From contig NZ_CP089538.1 in NCBI RefSeq assembly GCF_021233055.1, positions 4,728,501-4,792,500 of the forward strand: 64,000 nucleotides of DNA, read 5' to 3'. Both the position numbers and the translations under genes were made by a program. Positions within the stretch are counted from its first letter, which is position 1, and the number at the start of each line of letters is the position of its first letter. Below the pieces are notes generated by a model. It worked only from the letters and a program-made list of their open reading frames with translations, made no database searches and was not told the DNA's origin. The stretch comes from Spirosoma oryzicola. GTDB lineage: Bacteria; Bacteroidota; Bacteroidia; Cytophagales; Spirosomataceae. Of this stretch, positions 54,775 through 64,000 are shown piece by piece.

Positions 54775-56262
54775 CTACACTAAGTCCGTAGCGATTTTGG
54801 CCGATAGTAAACACAATGGGATTCCACCACCCGGATGGACGCTTCCGCCAACAAAGTAAAGGTTATCGAATTGACGCGAGAAGTTGGCATGACGCAGAAA
54901 AGCCGCAAAGCGATTGTTGCTGCTGTTGCCGTAAAGCGCTCCCTGTGCCGACGAGGTTCGTGCTTCAATACTTCGAGGGTCCAGTACAGACTCCGTTTCA
55001 ATGTACTTGCCGATATCTACTCCCAGATTCTGGCTAATCTTTCGAATGACATTCTGCCGGGTCTGAGCAATGATCGCATCCCAATCCTGTCCCGTATTGT
55101 TGGGCACATTTAACAGAATAAACCAGTTTTCGCAACCGTCGGGTGCATCGTCCGGTTTAAGCTTTGACGTGATATTCAGATAAATCGTTGGATCAGACGA
55201 GACGTTATTCTCCTGAAACAACGTTTTGAATTCAGTCTGGTAATTGTTGCTGAAAAGAATATTGTGCAACCCAAGTTCTGCAAACTGCCGCTTGATACCC
55301 CAGTAGAAAATCAACCCTGAGCTTGATTTGGGTTGCCGCAGAATCCGCTCCGGCTGGCGGGCAGTTGGCAACAGCCTGCGATACGTACTGACAATATCCA
55401 TGTTGGAAACGACCAGCGCAGCTTCGACCGTGTCGATACCGTTAGCGCGGCTAACTCGGATTCCTTTTACCTGTTTACCTTCCGTTATGATCTCGGTAAC
55501 GCGTGTATTGTAATGAAAGTGAACGCCCAGTTCTTCCGCCAGCTTCAGCAGACAGGTGGTGATGCTGATCATACCTTCTTTCGGAAAAAAAGCGCCGATG
55601 TTGTATTCCAGATGCGGAATGATGTTCATCGTAGCCGGTGTCTGGTACGGATCGGAGCCGTTGTACGTGGCGTACCGGTTGAACAGTTGAACCAGTTTGG
55701 CATGGTTAAACCGCCCGTTGTTAGCCTCGTTCATCGTGCCGAACACACCCAGCCAGGGCAGGTTCAGGTAGCCGGTTAAAGCATCCCGGTTGAGCCAGGT
55801 CGACATTTTATGAAGCGAGCGCTGTAAAAACAATTTCTCGGTTACCTGGTATTTCCGGGCACTATCGTTGAGGTGCTGGTGCAGGTGACGAGCGGGTTCG
55901 CCTAGTACGGTTTCGACTTCCTGCCCAAATCGATTCAGATCAGCCCAGGCCGTCAGCCGGGTGTTATCATCCCAGAAATAGCGGCAGGTTTCATCAAGTC
56001 GGGTATACTCAAAATAATCGGCTGGATTGCGGCCCGCGAGCCGGAATAATTCATCGACCAGATGAGGCATCGTAAAGAGCGATGGCCCCGCATCGAACCG
56101 GTAGGTCCGACCGTCGGGCGTCATTTGGTCAAAGCCGGAGAGCTTACCACCCGGATACGAATTGGCTTCGAACACATCGACGTCGTAGCCTTTTACGGCT
56201 AAGCGGATGGATGCCGCAAGTCCGGCGATACCCGCTCCAATGACAGCAGCTTTCTTTTTCAC
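54775..56262 (-). CDS. crtD: Carotenoid desaturase, CrtD-type
   Basis: A 495-residue FAD enzyme. The dinucleotide motif AAVIGAGIAGLAASIRLA starts directly after the initiator, followed by GGKLSGF, YRFDAGPSLFTMPHLVDELF, and a C-terminal FAD-anchoring NLYFVGGSVHPGGGIPLCLLSAKI. This set matches 1-hydroxycarotenoid 3,4-desaturase and phytoene-desaturase relatives used for Bacteroidota carotenoids. GTG at 56262 is selected because residues before it look non-family. No other crt genes are nearby, and idi at 7450 is far away. Confidence 0.9.
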   Translation of the reverse strand: MKKKAAVIGAGIAGLAASIRLAVKGYDVDVFEANSYPGGKLSGFDQMTPDGRTYRFDAGPSLFTMPHLVDELFRLAGRNPADYFEYTRLDETCRYFWDDNTRLTAWADLNRFGQEVETVLGEPARHLHQHLNDSARKYQVTEKLFLQRSLHKMSTWLNRDALTGYLNLPWLGVFGTMNEANNGRFNHAKLVQLFNRYATYNGSDPYQTPATMNIIPHLEYNIGAFFPKEGMISITTCLLKLAEELGVHFHYNTRVTEIITEGKQVKGIRVSRANGIDTVEAALVVSNMDIVSTYRRLLPTARQPERILRQPKSSSGLIFYWGIKRQFAELGLHNILFSNNYQTEFKTLFQENNVSSDPTIYLNITSKLKPDDAPDGCENWFILLNVPNNTGQDWDAIIAQTRQNVIRKISQNLGVDIGKYIETESVLDPRSIEARTSSAQGALYGNSSNNRFAAFLRHANFSRQFDNLYFVGGSVHPGGGIPLCLLSAKIATDLV

Positions 56263-56336
56263 AGATACAAAGAAACGTTTTGATTCAGACGTAAGCCGCT
56301 GTCGAACCAAAACGTTTATTAATTTCTACTTACTGC

Positions 56337-57203
56337 TTACTGTTTGGCGTAGTAGTACAGATTTACCGACGAAGCACTCGCGCGTTCACTAAGGGTAAAG
56401 AACCCTCTGCCGTCCTTATCGAAGGCGATAGCTTCCCCCTGCGGTTCGGCTTTGACAACCAACTGACGAGCGGTTCCTTTCTGCATGGCATCAGCAACGG
56501 TTTGGCCGGCTTCACGTTTCCAGTAGAAAACCTGGAGGTATGTCCGTAACAAAATTTCTGTTCCATCGGGCGAGATAGCCGCGCTTGTAACGTACGTAAA
56601 CGGCAATTCTCCGTAAGCTTCGAGGGTAGTTACCTGATTCACATCCTGCGGATACGGAAGCCGATACATCCGTATTTTGCCTTCCCGCTTCGAAAAAATC
56701 CAGGTGTCGCGGGTTTGCGGGTCAACCAGGAGCGCTTCGGCATCGCGTGGACCGTCGGGGTATTTGAAATTTATTCGCTCGACCTGCCCGATTGCTTCCT
56801 GCAAACTGGCCGGTTCGGGTAAGCGGTAAATCACGCAGTTTGGCCGCTGGGCATTGTTATCACCGATATCAGCGATATACAGGTAGTTTTTACCGCTCTG
56901 TGGGCCAGGACCAATCGACAGATCTTCCCAATCCACGTTCGTTGCATTGGGTATACTAATTTTACCTTTCAACTGACCATCATGTCCGAGCAGGGCCAGT
57001 TCAGCGGGGCTACCGCTATCCTGTTCAACCCAGATGTTTCCCGGCTGCGTCCGGCTATCGACAATGCCCGAAGCTTCGTCAATCAGGCCGGGCTGAACCG
57101 GGGCAATTGTTGGATCACTGCTAAACCTGGCCCCGTCAGGTGATACACCGACGTTACAGGACAGGACTGTCAGTGTACCAAGAACTAAAATGATAATGCG
57201 CAT
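56337..57203 (-). CDS. Lipoprotein with beta-propeller-like repeats
   Basis: A 288-residue protein whose signal ends in GTLTVLSCN, so it is a predicted lipoprotein. The mature part contains repeated beta units (GQLKGKISIPNATNVDWEDLSIG, NYLYIADIGDNNAQR, RDAEALLVDPQTRDTWIFSKREG, YVTSAAISPDGTEILLRTY), which resemble a six-bladed propeller with YIADIGDN recalling SMP-30/NHL folds. No catalytic motif is clear. ATG at 57203. Function unknown; it may bind extracellular sugars or proteins. Confidence 0.78.
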   Translation of the reverse strand: MRIIILVLGTLTVLSCNVGVSPDGARFSSDPTIAPVQPGLIDEASGIVDSRTQPGNIWVEQDSGSPAELALLGHDGQLKGKISIPNATNVDWEDLSIGPGPQSGKNYLYIADIGDNNAQRPNCVIYRLPEPASLQEAIGQVERINFKYPDGPRDAEALLVDPQTRDTWIFSKREGKIRMYRLPYPQDVNQVTTLEAYGELPFTYVTSAAISPDGTEILLRTYLQVFYWKREAGQTVADAMQKGTARQLVVKAEPQGEAIAFDKDGRGFFTLSERASASSVNLYYYAKQ

Positions 57204-57259
57204 GAAAATTCCGGTTGATTCAATCGTCAAAGTAACGAAAGAAGCCGTTGATTAAGTCT

Positions 57260-59941
57260 TTAATTTGAGGGAGAGGGCAGCAATAGTCGGAAAGTAGCCC
57301 CTTCACCCGGTTGCCCGGTCGCCGTGATATAGCCATAATGATTCTCGACAACTTTCTGTACTATAGCCAGTCCAATTCCAGTTCCCTGGTACTCGCTGCG
57401 TCCGTGCAGACGCTGAAATACCTGAAAAATCCGCTCAGCATATTGGGGATCAAATCCAATGCCATTGTCAGTGATGGTAACCAGATAAAATAGCCGATTA
57501 CTATCCGTGGGTGATACAACAAAGCCGGATTCGCGACCACGAACCTTTTCTGACATTATCGTTACTTCGGGTAATCGATCTGGCTTCGCGAACTTTAACG
57601 AGTTACTGATCAGGTTTTGCACTAGCTGTCGTAGCTGAAGCGCATCGCCCATAATGGTGGGTAACGAACCAACAGTCAGCAGGGCTTTTTTATCGTCAAT
57701 GACCGTTTCAAGATCGTTGATAACCTCACGAGCAACGGTACTCAAATCGACGGGCACATGCACTTCACCCCTGTTCGAGACCCGCGAATACGTCAATACG
57801 TCTTTGATCAGCACCTGCATCCGAGCGGCAGCCGACTGCATTCGTTGAATCATGTCGGCCCCTGCTTCACCAACAATTGGAGCATACTGGGTTTGCAAAA
57901 TATCGCCAAATGCCTGAATCTTTCGTAGAGGCTCCTGAAGGTCGTGGCTGGCTACGTAAGCAAACTGTTCCAGATTTCGATTAGAGCGCTGTAACTCGAC
58001 TACCGACGCTTCCAACTGCTGCTGAAGCTGCTTGAGCGGAGTGTAATCACCGAAGGTCACCAGCACCTCATCGCCCATTCGGGTTACCAGAATATCAAGC
58101 CACGCGTCGATACCGCCCCCGTCGTAATGAAAGTCAAACCGCTGCGTTTCGCCCGTTTGATACGCCTTTTTATACAAGTCGAACATGCCGTTGTCCTTGT
58201 AATCGGGAAACCAGGTACTACCGAGCGCACCGATAACCGCTTTGGGTTCTTGCCCGACGTAAGAGGCTAATTGCCGGTTAGCCGTCTGAAAGCGAAAATC
58301 AACGACTTCCCCGCTTTTATCCCGTACCGGATTAAAAAGAAAGATCCCCGTCTGGGAGGTATCGATTACCGTCTGCAATTCGGCCCGCGACCGCTCCAAT
58401 TCCTGCTGCGCCCGTTTTATGTCGGTGATGTACTGGAAAACAGTCAGCACATCGTCTTCCTGTTTGACCATTGTGATTGCCGCCCACAAATCGACACCGT
58501 CGTCGCAGAAATGATGTTCGTACTGCTTCGTTTCAGCCGTTTCCCATACCTGTTTTAAGTGGTCGAAGAATCCTTTCTGCGCGGAACCCGGAAACATCGT
58601 AAAGAGCGTGTTTCCCTGCATGTAGTCTAACGGTCGGCCAGTGGCGGTAGCGGCTATAGGATTCGCCAGTTTATAGCGAAAATCAATGATAACGTTGTTT
58701 TCATCCCGTATCGGTTCGTAGAGGACGAGAGCCGCCGGTGAATTATTGATCACCGTTTGCAGCAGATCCGCCGATTGCCGGATTTGACGCTGGATTTGTT
58801 TTTCTTCCGATATATCCGAAAACGTAACGACAAAACCATCGTTCAGCTTGAGCGCAGAAGCATGAATCCACATATCAAGCCCATCGTAGTTGTAATGAAC
58901 TTCCATACTGGTCCGCTCACCACTCTCGACCGTATGGACATACATGTTCATCATCCCTGATTGAAGATTACCAGGAAAAACGTCCAGCATCGATTGCCCG
59001 ATTAGTTCGTCTGCTGTTTTACGCGCTAGCAGCGAGGCCGCCTTATTGACCGCTATAAACTTGAAATCAACAATTTGCCCGGATTCGTCCCGCACGGCTT
59101 CGTAGGCAATAATACCGTTGGTCGAATTGTCGAGTACGCTGTTAAGCAGGTCCGACAACTGCTTGTATTGCAACACATCTTCTTTTTGCTGCGTGATATT
59201 GATGCCCGTTACAACGCATCCGTCTCCTAATTTGGTAATGGATGTATCGTACCATTCTTTTACATCAGGATAGTAGTGCTGGGCAAACAAGGGCTGTCCG
59301 GTTTCGATTACCTGCGAGAAGAGGTTAAACTGACCGGTCTCCCGCGAATGTGGCCGTAAGTCAAGCAGGCTATTATCCAAGACTTCTTTGCCATATCGGT
59401 TCATCACATCCTGACGAGCTACTGCGTTAGCCAACCGTACCCGAAAATCCTGAACCTGACCAACCTCGTCGCGAATTGCTTCGTAAACGAATATGTTGTT
59501 CAGGGCGGTATCCAGAATAGTTTGCAGCAGTTCTGTCTGTTTGTTTTTGTCCTGTTCGGCTTCCTTCAACGGTGAAATGTCGCGTGTGACGCTAAGGACT
59601 CCGTCTCCCAATTTACTCCGGTCCGTCAGATACCATCCATTCAGAATCGTATTGAAGTAGACCTCCTCGGTAGGCTTGCCTGTTTCGACAATAGTTGACA
59701 GACTTGTAAATATGGTTTGGGCAATAAGCGCCTGGTCCTGCCTGTCATTGAGCAGAAGCGTTCCAATGGCCACCTGATATTTGCCTGCACTATATTCTTC
59801 TGCTTTCTTGTTGGCGTAATCGACTCGAAAATTAACAACCTGACCGCTGTCATTACGAATAGCCCGCAACCAGATTACAGAATTGGGCAACGCATCAAGA
59901 ATTTCAGAAAATTGCAGATCTACAGAATTTATAGTCGGCAT
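57260..59941 (-). CDS. Histidine kinase with five tandem PAS domains
   Basis: An 893-residue soluble kinase. Five PAS domains begin at about residues 10, 138, 262, 388 and 514, each with an IxxxxxxxxxxxxxxRDExGxxxDF-like core (RAIRNDSGQVVNFR, EAIRDEVGQVQDFR, EAVRDESGQIVDFK, EPIRDENNVIIDFR, NPVRDKSGEVVDFR). The HisKA motif is FAYVASHDLQEPLRKIQAF, followed by HATPase_c with QLVQNLISNSLKFA and GTGIGLAIVQKVVENH. No membrane helix is seen. The repeated sensor units probably read a redox, light or small-molecule signal. No regulator is adjacent. Confidence 0.95.
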   Translation of the reverse strand: MPTINSVDLQFSEILDALPNSVIWLRAIRNDSGQVVNFRVDYANKKAEEYSAGKYQVAIGTLLLNDRQDQALIAQTIFTSLSTIVETGKPTEEVYFNTILNGWYLTDRSKLGDGVLSVTRDISPLKEAEQDKNKQTELLQTILDTALNNIFVYEAIRDEVGQVQDFRVRLANAVARQDVMNRYGKEVLDNSLLDLRPHSRETGQFNLFSQVIETGQPLFAQHYYPDVKEWYDTSITKLGDGCVVTGINITQQKEDVLQYKQLSDLLNSVLDNSTNGIIAYEAVRDESGQIVDFKFIAVNKAASLLARKTADELIGQSMLDVFPGNLQSGMMNMYVHTVESGERTSMEVHYNYDGLDMWIHASALKLNDGFVVTFSDISEEKQIQRQIRQSADLLQTVINNSPAALVLYEPIRDENNVIIDFRYKLANPIAATATGRPLDYMQGNTLFTMFPGSAQKGFFDHLKQVWETAETKQYEHHFCDDGVDLWAAITMVKQEDDVLTVFQYITDIKRAQQELERSRAELQTVIDTSQTGIFLFNPVRDKSGEVVDFRFQTANRQLASYVGQEPKAVIGALGSTWFPDYKDNGMFDLYKKAYQTGETQRFDFHYDGGGIDAWLDILVTRMGDEVLVTFGDYTPLKQLQQQLEASVVELQRSNRNLEQFAYVASHDLQEPLRKIQAFGDILQTQYAPIVGEAGADMIQRMQSAAARMQVLIKDVLTYSRVSNRGEVHVPVDLSTVAREVINDLETVIDDKKALLTVGSLPTIMGDALQLRQLVQNLISNSLKFAKPDRLPEVTIMSEKVRGRESGFVVSPTDSNRLFYLVTITDNGIGFDPQYAERIFQVFQRLHGRSEYQGTGIGLAIVQKVVENHYGYITATGQPGEGATFRLLLPSPSN

Positions 59942-60186
59942 TTACGATAACGTCAAATATAAATAACACCCTGACAATTAATCTCATTACTTTATTAGAA
60001 TCGACTTATCCACAGCGTTATTCATTGTAGGAATTCCAGAAGTAAGAAGCGTCAACGAAGGTACATAATTTACTGCGCAAAAGTCATTCCAACAAATAGG
60101 TGCGTCAAAACAGCCTTTTTGATTCTAATACCATTGGATTTCAGCGTATCTTTAGAGCCTTTGTTAACCGAAAACAACCTCTATTT

Positions 60187-62670
60187 ATGCTTCACAACCT
60201 CTCTGTTCATCGAAAAAGCCGCCGGCTCCTGCTTGCGCTGGCGGTCACGATTCCGATTTTCGGATACGCTCAGGATGCGCCAACTTATCAGACTCCGCCC
60301 AAAGCCCTGGCTGATCTGGTAACAGCCCCGCTGACGCCTACGGTCAGCATGTCGGCCAAGGGTGATCTTATGCTTATTCTAGAGCAGGCTTCCGCCCCAA
60401 GCATTGCCGAGCTTGCCCAACCTGAATTAAAATTAGCGGGGCTGCGCATGAACCCAGCCAACAATGGTCCCAGCCGGGCGCGCTACATCACGGGATTGAA
60501 ACTCAAGAAGTTGATGGACAAGGATGAGAAAGCCATAACGGGCCTTCCGGCTAATCCGCTGATTAGTTTTGTCCAGTGGTCGCCCGACGATACGAAAATT
60601 GCCTTTGCCAATTCGACCGATACCCAAATTGATCTGTACATCGCCGATGTAGCAACGGCTTCCGCAAAAAAAGTGGGTACGTTAGCGCTCAATGCTACGC
60701 TGGGTGTACCGTTCCACTGGGTTTCCGACAGCAAAAGCCTTATCGCTAAAGCCATACCAGCCGGGCGTGGTGCAGCACCTGAAGTTAGCCGGGTACCGGC
60801 TGGACCAACCACACAGGAAAACGTTGGCGGTAAACGCGGGCAGGCTCCTACGTATCAGGATCTGCTCAAAAATCCGTCCGACGAAAAGCAATTTGCTTAT
60901 TACACAACCGCTCAGGTGGTTCGGGTGGGACTGGACGGCTCAACGACCAACATCGGGCAAGCCGGTATTATTCGTTCGGCAGAACCTTCGCCGAATGGTC
61001 AGTACGTTATGGTCGAAACGGTTCATACGCCGTTTTCGTATCTGGTTCCGGTTTATCGCTTCCCGCTCAAAACGGAGATCTACGCCATGACCGGATCACT
61101 GGTCAAAACTTTGAACGACGGCCCCTTACAGGAAACTGTAGCCTACAGCCCCGACGGTGCGCCAACTGGCCCACGCGAGTTTACCTGGCGCGCCGATGCT
61201 CCCGCATCTGTCTACTACACAGTGGCGCAGGACAATGGTGACCCCAAGGTGAAAGCCGACATTCGGGATAAGGTCTATCTGGTTGACGCACCGTTCTCGG
61301 CCCAACCCAAAGAAATCTATGCCGCTCAGTACCGCTTCGAAAACTTCGACTGGGGTAATGAATCAACCGCATTGGCTACCGAACGTTGGTGGCAGAACCG
61401 GAAAAGCCTTACCAAGACGGTTAATCCTGCTAACTGGCAGACAACGGTTCTCTTTGATCGTTCGTACGAAGACCGTTATACGAATCCGGGTCAGCCGGAT
61501 ACGAAACACAATCAGTACGGTCGCGAGGTGCTGAATATTTTGCCTAGCGGTGAGATTCTGATGGTCAACGGACAGGGTGCATCGCCCGAAGGCGACCGTC
61601 CATTCGTAAGTCTGCTTAACCTGAAAACTAAACAAAATCGTGAGCTTTGGCGCTCAGCGTCTCCTTATTTCGAGCGTCCTGTTGCCGTGCTCGATGCTGT
61701 TAAACAAGTAATTCTGACCACGCGCGAAACCCCCGACGAGAACCCGAATTACTTTGTGCGTAATCTGAAAGCCCGTATTGCCCCCATTCAGGTAACGACT
61801 TTTGCACACCCTTATCCACAGTTGAAAGGGATTCAGAAACAGCAGTTGCGCTACAAACGCGCCGATGGTGTCGATTTGACGGCTACGCTTTATTTGCCCG
61901 TTGGCTATAAGAAAGAGCAGGGCCCTTTGCCAACATTCCTGTGGGCTTACCCCGCCGAGTTCAAAAGCAAAGATGCCGCCAGTCAGGTATCGGGTTCGCC
62001 TTACCAGTTCAACCGGATTAGCTATTGGGGAGCCGCTGCCTTTGTGACAATGGGATACGCTATTCTGGACAATGCCAGCATCCCCATCGTGGGCGAAGGC
62101 GACAAAGAACCGAACGATACATACGTTGAGCAACTAGTTGCCAGTGCCAAAGCCGCCATCGACGAAGGTGTTCGGCTGGGTGTTGTTGATTCGAGCCGCG
62201 TCGGTGTGGGTGGTCACTCGTACGGAGCCTTCATGACCGCCAACTTATTGACGCACAGCAAACTATTCAAAGGTGGTATTGCCCGCAGCGGTGCTTACAA
62301 CCGGACGCTAACACCGTTTGGGTTCCAGAACGAGCAACGTTCGTACTGGCAGGCTCCCGACGTGTATAACAAAATGTCGCCCTTTATGAACGCCGACAAA
62401 GTGAAAACGCCCTTGCTGCTCGTACATGGCGAAGCCGACAACAACACCGGCACGTTCCCCATTCAGTCCGAGCGATATTACAACGCGCTGAAAGGTTTCG
62501 GTGCCACAACTCGTTTGGTATTCCTTCCCTACGAAAGCCACGGTTACACGGCTAAAGAGTCGTTGTTACACATGCTTTGGGAGATGAACGGCTGGCTGGA
62601 TAAATACGTCAAAAACCCGGCTCCAACGGCCAAAGCTGGTCAGGCGGGCAAAGTTGGTGGTGGTAAGTAA
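60187..62670 (+). CDS. Exported S9-family serine peptidase
   Basis: An 827-residue protein. A signal peptide (RRLLLALAVTIPIFGYAQ) precedes a beta-propeller of about 500 residues with WD-like units (FVQWSPDDTKIAFANSTD). The C-terminal alpha/beta-hydrolase domain has catalytic Ser678 in GGHSYGAF, Asp in HGEADNNTG and His in YESHGYTA, the order of prolyl oligopeptidase/glutamyl-endopeptidase relatives. GHSYGA replaces GxSxGG, as is frequent in the S9C group. It should cleave peptides in the periplasm or outside the cell. ATG at 60187 starts the signal peptide. Confidence 0.92.
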   Translation: MLHNLSVHRKSRRLLLALAVTIPIFGYAQDAPTYQTPPKALADLVTAPLTPTVSMSAKGDLMLILEQASAPSIAELAQPELKLAGLRMNPANNGPSRARYITGLKLKKLMDKDEKAITGLPANPLISFVQWSPDDTKIAFANSTDTQIDLYIADVATASAKKVGTLALNATLGVPFHWVSDSKSLIAKAIPAGRGAAPEVSRVPAGPTTQENVGGKRGQAPTYQDLLKNPSDEKQFAYYTTAQVVRVGLDGSTTNIGQAGIIRSAEPSPNGQYVMVETVHTPFSYLVPVYRFPLKTEIYAMTGSLVKTLNDGPLQETVAYSPDGAPTGPREFTWRADAPASVYYTVAQDNGDPKVKADIRDKVYLVDAPFSAQPKEIYAAQYRFENFDWGNESTALATERWWQNRKSLTKTVNPANWQTTVLFDRSYEDRYTNPGQPDTKHNQYGREVLNILPSGEILMVNGQGASPEGDRPFVSLLNLKTKQNRELWRSASPYFERPVAVLDAVKQVILTTRETPDENPNYFVRNLKARIAPIQVTTFAHPYPQLKGIQKQQLRYKRADGVDLTATLYLPVGYKKEQGPLPTFLWAYPAEFKSKDAASQVSGSPYQFNRISYWGAAAFVTMGYAILDNASIPIVGEGDKEPNDTYVEQLVASAKAAIDEGVRLGVVDSSRVGVGGHSYGAFMTANLLTHSKLFKGGIARSGAYNRTLTPFGFQNEQRSYWQAPDVYNKMSPFMNADKVKTPLLLVHGEADNNTGTFPIQSERYYNALKGFGATTRLVFLPYESHGYTAKESLLHMLWEMNGWLDKYVKNPAPTAKAGQAGKVGGGK

Positions 62671-62690
62671 GCTACAGTCTATTTGTTCGA

Positions 62691-62728
62691 AGAGCCGTCA
62701 GCGAACCGTTGACGGCTCTTTGTTTTTA
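62691..62728 (+). terminator. Rho-independent terminator after the S9 peptidase
   Basis: AGAGCCGTCA (62691-62700) pairs with TGACGGCTCT (62710-62719), and a T-rich tract follows. Confidence 0.88.
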
Positions 62729-62837
62729 TAGCGAAACCAAAACTGTATCCCGGTCAAAACGAGTCGGGAAGAGCCAGCGGTTTCCTGAACACAACCAGTC
62801 AGGGTCGGGTTGAATTCGAAAAAACAGCTAACCTAGT

Positions 62838-63440
62838 ATGCTTACGGCACTTGATAAACAAACCGCTCTCGTTCTAATCGATCTCCAGAAAGGCATCGTC
62901 AACGGTGATAAAGCGCATCCGACGCCAATGATCATTCATAATGCTTCCCGACTAAAAGCGGCTTTTCGTCAGGCGCAATTGCCGGTTGTAGTGGTTCACG
63001 TCGAACCGATTGGCGCACCAGCATCTCTCGTTCGTTCCGAAAAAAGCAATTTTCCTAAAGACGCTGCCGGACAGCAACAGGCGCTCGACACAATGCGGGC
63101 AGCAGGCTTTTTCGATATTGTGGAGCCAATCAAACCAGAACCCGATGACGTCCAGATCACGAAAGAAACCTGGGATGCCTTCTACAACACCTCTCTGCAC
63201 GAAGAATTACAGAAACTAAACGTAACAGGTATCGTCTTGGCGGGAATCTCAACCAGCATTGGTGTGGAAGGAACGGCTCGTTCGGCAAATGAGCGTGGCT
63301 ATAACCTTACTTTCGCCACCGACGCCATGACGGATACAGTGGCCGCTGCCCATCATAACAGCCTGACATACATTTTCCCCCGCATCGGCGAACTAGCGAC
63401 CACCGACGAAATTATCGCCATGTTGCCCGACAGGACCTGA
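62838..63440 (+). CDS. Isochorismatase-fold protein lacking the catalytic Cys
   Basis: A 200-residue cytoplasmic protein with the fold's motifs LVLIDLQKGI (Asp15) and ITKETWDAF (Lys109). The third catalytic residue, the Cys in the usual GxxTxxCVEATA stretch, is replaced by Gly142 in AGISTSIGVEGTARSA. Hydrolases of this family need the Asp-Lys-Cys triad, so a different chemistry or a non-enzymatic role is likely. The gene stands alone. Subgroups with ISTSIGVE are known to me only as unclassified hydrolase-annotated proteins. Confidence 0.88.
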   Translation: MLTALDKQTALVLIDLQKGIVNGDKAHPTPMIIHNASRLKAAFRQAQLPVVVVHVEPIGAPASLVRSEKSNFPKDAAGQQQALDTMRAAGFFDIVEPIKPEPDDVQITKETWDAFYNTSLHEELQKLNVTGIVLAGISTSIGVEGTARSANERGYNLTFATDAMTDTVAAAHHNSLTYIFPRIGELATTDEIIAMLPDRT

Positions 63441-63580
63441 CTATCATCTACGCACCATTGTCTAACGGACATGTCGATAAATTGCCAAACAACAACCTTT
63501 AAGAGCCTTTTAATAACCCATATTCGTTGCATTAGTTATTTATACGAAGGGTCATAATCCTAAAATAAAAGTCAACGCAT

Positions 63581-64000
63581 ATGAAACGGTTATTTTTTAT
63601 CGCCCTGTTGGGACTGGCAACCAGTCTGACGCAGGCTCAAAATGTCACAGTAAACAGCGAAACCAAACCAAACACGGATTTTAGTCGCTACAAGTCTTAT
63701 GTTTGGGCATCGCAGGTGGATAGCAAGCTCGATCCAGGCTATTATTTCCTAAACGACCTGGTTTTGAAGAAACAGATTCGGGAAGCCGTCGGCTTCGCTA
63801 TGGATGGCCGGGGTTACAAATTCAATCGGCAGGCGCCCGATCTGATTGTTAACTTCCGAGTGTTCGACAAGCCAACAACAATAAAGGGCTACACAAGTGC
63901 AGGTTCAGACTATTTTAGTTCCAATGAAGTTCAGGCGCTGGGTGATGAGCAGGACATTAAAGTAGAAGCAGGTACCATTCTGATCAATCTTATTGATACA
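63581..64000 (+). CDS. DUF4136 exported protein (partial, cut by right edge)
   Basis: 140 residues are visible. A signal peptide (MKRLFFIALLGLATSLTQAQ) precedes a mature start NVTVNSETKPNTDFSRYKSYVWAS, with KKQIREAVGFAMDGRGYKFNRQAPDLIVNFRV, the DUF4136 signature. Members are periplasmic or outer-membrane lipoproteins of unknown role; here the signal has no clear lipobox Cys. The gene continues past base 64000. Confidence 0.88.
   Translation, partial: MKRLFFIALLGLATSLTQAQNVTVNSETKPNTDFSRYKSYVWASQVDSKLDPGYYFLNDLVLKKQIREAVGFAMDGRGYKFNRQAPDLIVNFRVFDKPTTIKGYTSAGSDYFSSNEVQALGDEQDIKVEAGTILINLIDT

Overview
The window looks like a chromosomal segment from a gliding, type IX secretion (T9SS) bacterium of the Bacteroidota, most likely Cytophagales (Spirosoma/Cytophagaceae-like). 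The evidence is the porP-gldK-gldL-gldM-gldN core operon with a sprE/porW gene, LytS/LytTR two-component pairs, a CrtD-type carotenoid desaturase, an MG2/TonB-plug protein and a DUF4965 glutaminase-like protein. Several genes are also preceded by TAnnTTTG-type -7 boxes. The genus is inferred from gene content, not from a marker comparison. I see no insertion sequence, prophage, CRISPR array, tRNA or rRNA. Gene density is about 90% and no gap without a gene exceeds 300 bases.

Layout. 1-5.5 kb: two LytS-type histidine kinases, one cut by the left edge and one followed by its LytTR regulator, with a VOC-fold protein and an exported protein of unknown function between them. 5.5-11.1 kb: single metabolic genes, namely a cupin, an EamA transporter, idi, YceI, a TAT-exported TIM-barrel protein and an exported esterase. 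11.1-14.5 kb: rodA and mrdA (PBP2) for cell elongation. 14.6-23.9 kb: SMP-30 lactonase, Gfo/Idh/MocA oxidoreductase, MG2/plug protein, NAD(P)-binding protein, DUF4965 glycoside-hydrolase-like protein and a PhnO-like acetyltransferase. 24.0-27.5 kb: an F-type ATP synthase operon atpZ-atpI-like-atpB-atpE-atpF-atpH that stops before atpA/atpG. 27.5-34.2 kb: sprE, a class A PBP (PBP1A) and uvrC. 34.3-42.7 kb: on the minus strand a DUF4271 membrane protein, a HemD-family protein, porP/sprF, gldK, gldL, gldM and gldN. 42.8-64 kb: sucD, a membrane protein, topoisomerase IB, DUF421 with a zinc ribbon, TolC, amidohydrolase, a GreA-like protein, tandem SDRs, a small HExxH protein, a cation/proton antiporter, crtD, a five-PAS histidine kinase, an S9 peptidase, an isochorismatase-fold protein without its catalytic Cys, and a truncated DUF4136 protein.

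How they work together. GldK/GldN form the periplasmic ring, GldL/GldM the proton-driven motor, and PorP/SprF and SprE outer-membrane-linked parts of the same secretion and gliding machine. ATP synthase, SucD and the antiporter are energy and ion housekeeping. MrdA/RodA and PBP1A build peptidoglycan. The most distinctive features are long, often perfect palindromes between every convergent gene pair separated by about 70 bases or more, a 15-residue tandem repeat in the GldN linker, the truncated ATP synthase operon and the cysteine-less isochorismatase homologue. I do not see a clearly undescribed multi-gene system.
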